Of a stretch of 64,000 nt of DNA, positions 61,070 through 64,000 are shown in pieces (positions within the stretch are counted from its first letter, which is position 1; the number at the start of each line of letters is the position of its first letter). The notes below the pieces were generated by a model. The model saw only the letters and a list, made by a program, of their open reading frames with translations. It had not been told where the DNA came from and searched no databases. The position numbers and the translations under genes are program-made. This stretch comes from Streptomyces sp. NBC_00353. Lineage in GTDB: Bacteria; Actinomycetota; Actinomycetes; Streptomycetales; Streptomycetaceae. The DNA lies in contig NZ_CP107985.1 of NCBI RefSeq assembly GCF_036108815.1, forward strand, positions 992,001 through 1,056,000, read 5' to 3'.

Positions 61070-62575
61070 GTGGGCACTGCCCGCCCTACCGTCCGCCCTG
61101 TCCGTCCTGATGACCGCAGGCCTCGACGTCGTGCGTGGACCGTGTTCAAGACGCTGCTCCTGGTGATCGCCGTTGCCGCCGGTGGCCTCGCGCTCTATCC
61201 CGAGTGGCGTGCCGCGCATCAAGCGCCCCCGCAGCTCACCATCCGGTACAAGGCGGGGAGCCCTGCCACGGCCGCGGTGGCCCAGCCATGGCTGGAAGTT
61301 GTCAACACCTCCAAAAAGAGGGTGCTCCTGTCAGACGTGACGATTCGCTACTACTTCACCGGAGACGGGGCTTCCTCGTACGCGTTCAACTGCGTCCAGG
61401 CCGCTGTCGGCTGCTCGAACATCGCCGGGGAGACTGTCGCGCCGGCCGATCCCGGCACCACCGCCGACCGCTACCTCCAGATCAGCTTCACGACGGGCGC
61501 CGGCAGCCTGGCACCCGGCGCCAAGAGCGGGGCCATCGGACTGCAGCTGTATCGCCCCGACGGCAGGAAGCTGAACCAGCTGAACGACCGTTCATTCAAT
61601 GCCGCTGACACCACCTTTCAGGCGTCGAGGACGGTGACCGCGTACCTGCGCGGTGCGCATGTCTGGGGGGACGAGCCCACCGGCCGTGCCGACTACACCG
61701 GATCTACCGGCTCCACCGGCTCCACCGGCTCCACCGGCCACTCTGTTGCGTCCGCACCGGGCTCGTCCGTTCCGCGCCCGAGGCCTGCTCACCCGCGCGG
61801 GATCGTGTTCGACGACTTCCACTACAGCGGCCCCGACGATCCCGCACTCCACGCCCACGGCTGGCTGGTGCGTACCAGCCCGGGCGGTCCGGGGATCCGC
61901 GACACATGGTCGGCCGCCGGCGTCAGTTTCCCGGTCGAGAAAACCGCTGCGGGCGGCCAGGTCATGCAACTGCGGGCCAGCACCGACGGGACAAAGGCGA
62001 GCACCAAGCAGGCCGAGGTGCAGAGCAGCGGCACCGACTTCCTGACGGGGACCTACGCCGCCCGGATCTACTTCAACGACAAGCCCACGAGTGGTCGCAA
62101 CGGCGACCACGTCAACGAGTCCTTCTACACGATCTCGCCCAACAACTCGCGCTACAGCGAACTCGACAACGAGTACATGCCGAACGGGGGCTGGGGTGCG
62201 CCGGGTCCCAAACTCGACACCACGAGCTGGTACAGCGCCGACACCGGGGACCGGGTCACACACAAACTGGTCTCCAGCCTTCAGGGCTGGCACACCATGG
62301 TGATCACGGCCGTGCACGGCGTGGCCACCTACTCGGTGGACGGCCACAAGCTGTTCAGCAGCGGCGGCAAGTACTTCCCACGCCAGAACATGTCCATCAA
62401 CTTCAATACCTGGTTCGTGGACCTCCCCTTCACGGGTCCGCGCGCCTGGGACATGCAGGTCAACTGGTTCTACTACAACGCCGACAAGGCCCAGTCCCTG
62501 GCGGATGTACAGAAGTCTGTGAACGGCCTCTACGACAGCGGCACCCATTACGTCAACACCGTCTCCAAGCACTGA
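61070..62575 (+). CDS. membrane-anchored CBM3 protein with GH16-like domain
   Basis: A 501-residue exported protein. One N-terminal helix (FKTLLLVIAVAAGGLALYP, about 26-44) anchors it. About 55-195 reads as a CBM3 cellulose/chitin-binding module (QLTIRYKAGSPATAAVAQPW, VVNTSKKRVLLSDVTIRYYF). About 209-245 is a TGS/STG linker. The rest resembles a GH16 beta-jelly-roll, with the ExDxE-type motif ELDNE at 364-368 in YSELDNEYMPNGGW. GTG 61070 is 206 bp after the synthase gene. It may bind or trim the synthase's product. Confidence 0.75.
   Translation: MGTARPTVRPVRPDDRRPRRRAWTVFKTLLLVIAVAAGGLALYPEWRAAHQAPPQLTIRYKAGSPATAAVAQPWLEVVNTSKKRVLLSDVTIRYYFTGDGASSYAFNCVQAAVGCSNIAGETVAPADPGTTADRYLQISFTTGAGSLAPGAKSGAIGLQLYRPDGRKLNQLNDRSFNAADTTFQASRTVTAYLRGAHVWGDEPTGRADYTGSTGSTGSTGSTGHSVASAPGSSVPRPRPAHPRGIVFDDFHYSGPDDPALHAHGWLVRTSPGGPGIRDTWSAAGVSFPVEKTAAGGQVMQLRASTDGTKASTKQAEVQSSGTDFLTGTYAARIYFNDKPTSGRNGDHVNESFYTISPNNSRYSELDNEYMPNGGWGAPGPKLDTTSWYSADTGDRVTHKLVSSLQGWHTMVITAVHGVATYSVDGHKLFSSGGKYFPRQNMSINFNTWFVDLPFTGPRAWDMQVNWFYYNADKAQSLADVQKSVNGLYDSGTHYVNTVSKH
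61701..61740 (+). repeat. short tandem repeat coding a Gly-Ser-Thr linker
   Basis: Four copies of a GGCTCCACC-type 9-mer (the first diverged) encode TGSTGSTGSTGSTG, inside the GH16-like gene. A likely site of slippage. Confidence 0.7.
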
Positions 62576-62678
62576 GCCTGTGGCATTGCGCGACTGCCCG
62601 GTTACTCCGAAGTCCTGTGTCGTCCGGGCGAAGGAATTGGCTGGTGAGCGCCGCCCGGTTCTGGCAACGTCAGGCCGT

Positions 62679-63098
62679 ATGACCTGTGTGTTCTGCTGCT
62701 TGATCAGCGAAAACTCGGCTCGTTGGATATTCCGCGGCCCCACGGTGGCTGCCTTCGCTCCACTTGATCCACTCGCGCCGGGGCACGCCCTGGTGATTCC
62801 GACATCCCACTACGTGGACATCTTCGATACGCCGCCGGAGGTACTGGCCGAGACCATGGCGCTGGTCCAGCGCCTTTCCGGAACGATGCGGACTGCATTG
62901 GAGGCCGGCGGCGTGAACATCCTCAGTGCAAGCGGCCCCGGCTCCGAGCAGTCGGTCCCTCATTTGCACTTCCATGTGGTTCCCCGGTGGGCTGATGACG
63001 GGTTCTCGACCTGGCCGACGGATCAGTCCCAACACCGGACGGCCGGAGATCCTGTCATCCAGCTCGCCGACGCCATGGCAGCCGGTCACGCAGCCTGA
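62679..63098 (+). CDS. HIT-domain hydrolase
   Basis: A 139-residue HIT protein. The HxHxH triad is HLHFHVVPR (His95, His97, His99), preceded by PGHALVIPTSHYVDIFD. The N-terminus MTCVFCCLIS has the CxxC zinc pair of HINT-type members. HIT enzymes hydrolyse or transfer nucleotide-linked phosphates. ATG 62679 was chosen because the family N-terminus begins there, 99 bp into a longer frame. Confidence 0.9.
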   Translation: MTCVFCCLISENSARWIFRGPTVAAFAPLDPLAPGHALVIPTSHYVDIFDTPPEVLAETMALVQRLSGTMRTALEAGGVNILSASGPGSEQSVPHLHFHVVPRWADDGFSTWPTDQSQHRTAGDPVIQLADAMAAGHAA

Positions 63099-63104
63099 CG
63101 GTTC

Positions 63105-63132
63105 CGCAGAAGTTGTGCCGGACCCGAGTTTC
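63105..63132. mobile_element. solo ISL3-like end
   Basis: CGCAGAAGTTGTGCCGGACC, then CGAGTTT, resembles the right end of the ISL3 element at 56164 (CACAGAAGTTGGACCAGAAC followed by CCGAGTTT). It begins just after the HIT stop. No transposase is nearby, so this is a scar or a site that elements of this family use. Confidence 0.5.
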
Positions 63133-63173
63133 GACAGGGCCGGGTGTTCGCGGCCGGCGCGTAGGGTGCCTGG

Positions 63174-64000
63174 ATGATCGGGATACCAGAGGTGTTCGCG
63201 CGGAGCACCGTCGAGCGTGAGGGAGAGCGCGGGGCGGCGTGGCTCGCCGAACTGCCCGGGATCGTAGAGGAGCTGCTGGAGCGCTGGGGGTGCGTGCCGG
63301 ATGGCGGGGTGATGCACGGGGGTGTCGGGGTCATCGTCCCGGTGCGACGGCGGGCTGAAGGGACCGCCGTGCTGAAGGTGTCGTTTCCGCACCCCGGCAA
63401 CGTGCACGAACCGGACGCGTTTTCGGCGTGGGGCGGCCGCGGAGCTGTCCTGCTGTACGAGCGCGACGACGAGCGGTTCGCGATGCTGCTGGAGCGGATC
63501 CGGACGTCGACACTTGCAGAGGTTCACAACGGCGATGAGGTCGTGACTGTCGCAGGGCGGATCAGTCGCCGGCTGGCCATCCCCGCGCCGCCTGGCCTGC
63601 CCCGGCTGGGCGAGCAGGCCGACGTCTGGGAGGCGCAGCTGCGCAAGGATGCCGGGGAGCTGGCGCACACACTGTCGCGTTACGTGGTGGACGCCGCTGT
63701 AGCGACCGTTCGCGAGCTGGGCCGCGTCCAGCCGGACACCCTCATCCACGGCGATCTCCACGCCCGAAACATCCTGCGCGCCGACCGTGAGCCATGGCTG
63801 GCCGTTGACCCCAAGGGATTTGCAGGAGACCCCGCCTACGACGGCGGCACGCTGCTCAAGTCGCGCGCGCTGACACTCCTCAAGTCGGACGATCTGCGCA
63901 AGGCTGTCCACCGCACGCTGTACGTCTTTGCCGAGGCCGCGGAACTCGACCGCGAACGTGCCCGACGCTGGGCCCAGTTCCATGCCGTCCAGGCTGCGTT
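63174..64000 (+). CDS. APH(6)/hydroxyurea-type phosphotransferase, 3' end cut by window
   Basis: From ATG 63174 the frame stays open to the window end (at least 275 residues). It starts MIGIPEVFARSTVEREGERG. It shows an N-lobe (TAVLKVSFPHPGNVHEPDAF), the catalytic loop LIHGDLHARNILRADREPWL and metal-binding DPKGFAGDPAYDGGTLL, where DPKG replaces the IDFxD of other APHs. That combination matches the aminoglycoside/hydroxyurea-resistance kinase (APH_6_hur) family. Substrate not proven. Confidence 0.85.
   Translation, partial: MIGIPEVFARSTVEREGERGAAWLAELPGIVEELLERWGCVPDGGVMHGGVGVIVPVRRRAEGTAVLKVSFPHPGNVHEPDAFSAWGGRGAVLLYERDDERFAMLLERIRTSTLAEVHNGDEVVTVAGRISRRLAIPAPPGLPRLGEQADVWEAQLRKDAGELAHTLSRYVVDAAVATVRELGRVQPDTLIHGDLHARNILRADREPWLAVDPKGFAGDPAYDGGTLLKSRALTLLKSDDLRKAVHRTLYVFAEAAELDRERARRWAQFHAVQAA

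Noticed and set aside
61592..62743. 383-codon antisense frame over the GH16-like gene
   Set aside because: High-GC shadow with no domain, while the plus strand has clear family motifs.
62670..63983. 437-codon antisense frame at the window end
   Set aside because: It covers the HIT and APH genes, whose catalytic motifs are unmistakable on the plus strand.

Overview
The window is high-GC actinobacterial chromosome, almost certainly Streptomyces. The signs are GC-rich third codon positions, frequent GTG starts, a gas-vesicle (gvp) cluster, an AfsR-type regulator, SpoIIE/PP2C phosphatases, an ECF42 sigma factor paired with a DGPF protein, MmyB-type regulators, and IS5, IS110, ISL3, IS30 and IS1182 relatives. 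No rRNA, tRNA or CRISPR array was seen. Many insertion sequences and broken genes suggest accessory sequence, such as a chromosome arm, but the window alone cannot prove that.

Layout. 0-10 kb is small unlinked genes (SnoaL-like proteins, a DUF6479-like membrane protein, a repeat protein, an APH kinase, a VOC protein, DinB), cut up by IS5-family elements. One IS5-like unit (3853-5215) appears to enclose a non-transposase gene. 10-16.7 kb holds an HD hydrolase, a histidine phosphatase, a divergent TetR/SDR pair with an operator-like inverted repeat, a DUF1206 membrane protein, a PP2C phosphatase and a secreted M15 peptidase. 16.6-24.6 kb mixes transposase and gene remnants with a DUF5990 protein, a divergent SDR/HTH pair, the YCII(DGPF)-ECF42 pair, an IS110 element, a haem-oxygenase-fold enzyme and a broken VOC gene.

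25-31.7 kb is a gas-vesicle locus. gvpO-A-F-G-J-L-S-K plus a CsbD-like gene run on the minus strand, while gvpY-like and gvpZ-like genes lie convergent on the plus strand. The gvpY-like protein has a poly-Glu block followed by a Lys/Ala/Pro histone-H1-like tail. 32-38.8 kb carries a DUF6131 peptide, a DJ-1/PfpI protein and a CMD-cupin-alcohol dehydrogenase operon flanked by two paralogous MmyB-type regulators, then a deleted DUF2255 gene and an SDR.

39.3-42.2 kb is a self-contained P450 operon (ferredoxin, ferredoxin reductase, cytochrome P450). It is followed by a divergent MFS/ArsR pair with two operator-like palindromes. 44.5-53.4 kb contains a GNAT, a second PP2C phosphatase, a DrrA/B-type ABC exporter convergent with a large AfsR-type regulator, a NUDIX hydrolase and a PPOX-fold flavoenzyme. 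53.7-56.2 kb is a small non-autonomous repeat abutting an intact ISL3-family element that has an 8-bp target duplication and an apparent passenger gene. 56.3-64 kb holds a divergent saccharopine-dehydrogenase-like/GlxA-type pair, a 66-nt perfect palindrome related to the ISL3 ends, a processive GT2 polysaccharide synthase next to a membrane-anchored CBM3-GH16-like protein, a HIT protein and an APH(6)-type kinase that runs off the end.

The strongest leads are the passenger-carrying ISL3 element with its related repeats, the synthase plus CBM3-GH16 pair, and the rearranged gvp locus. All product names come from reading translated sequence against family knowledge; no searches were run.
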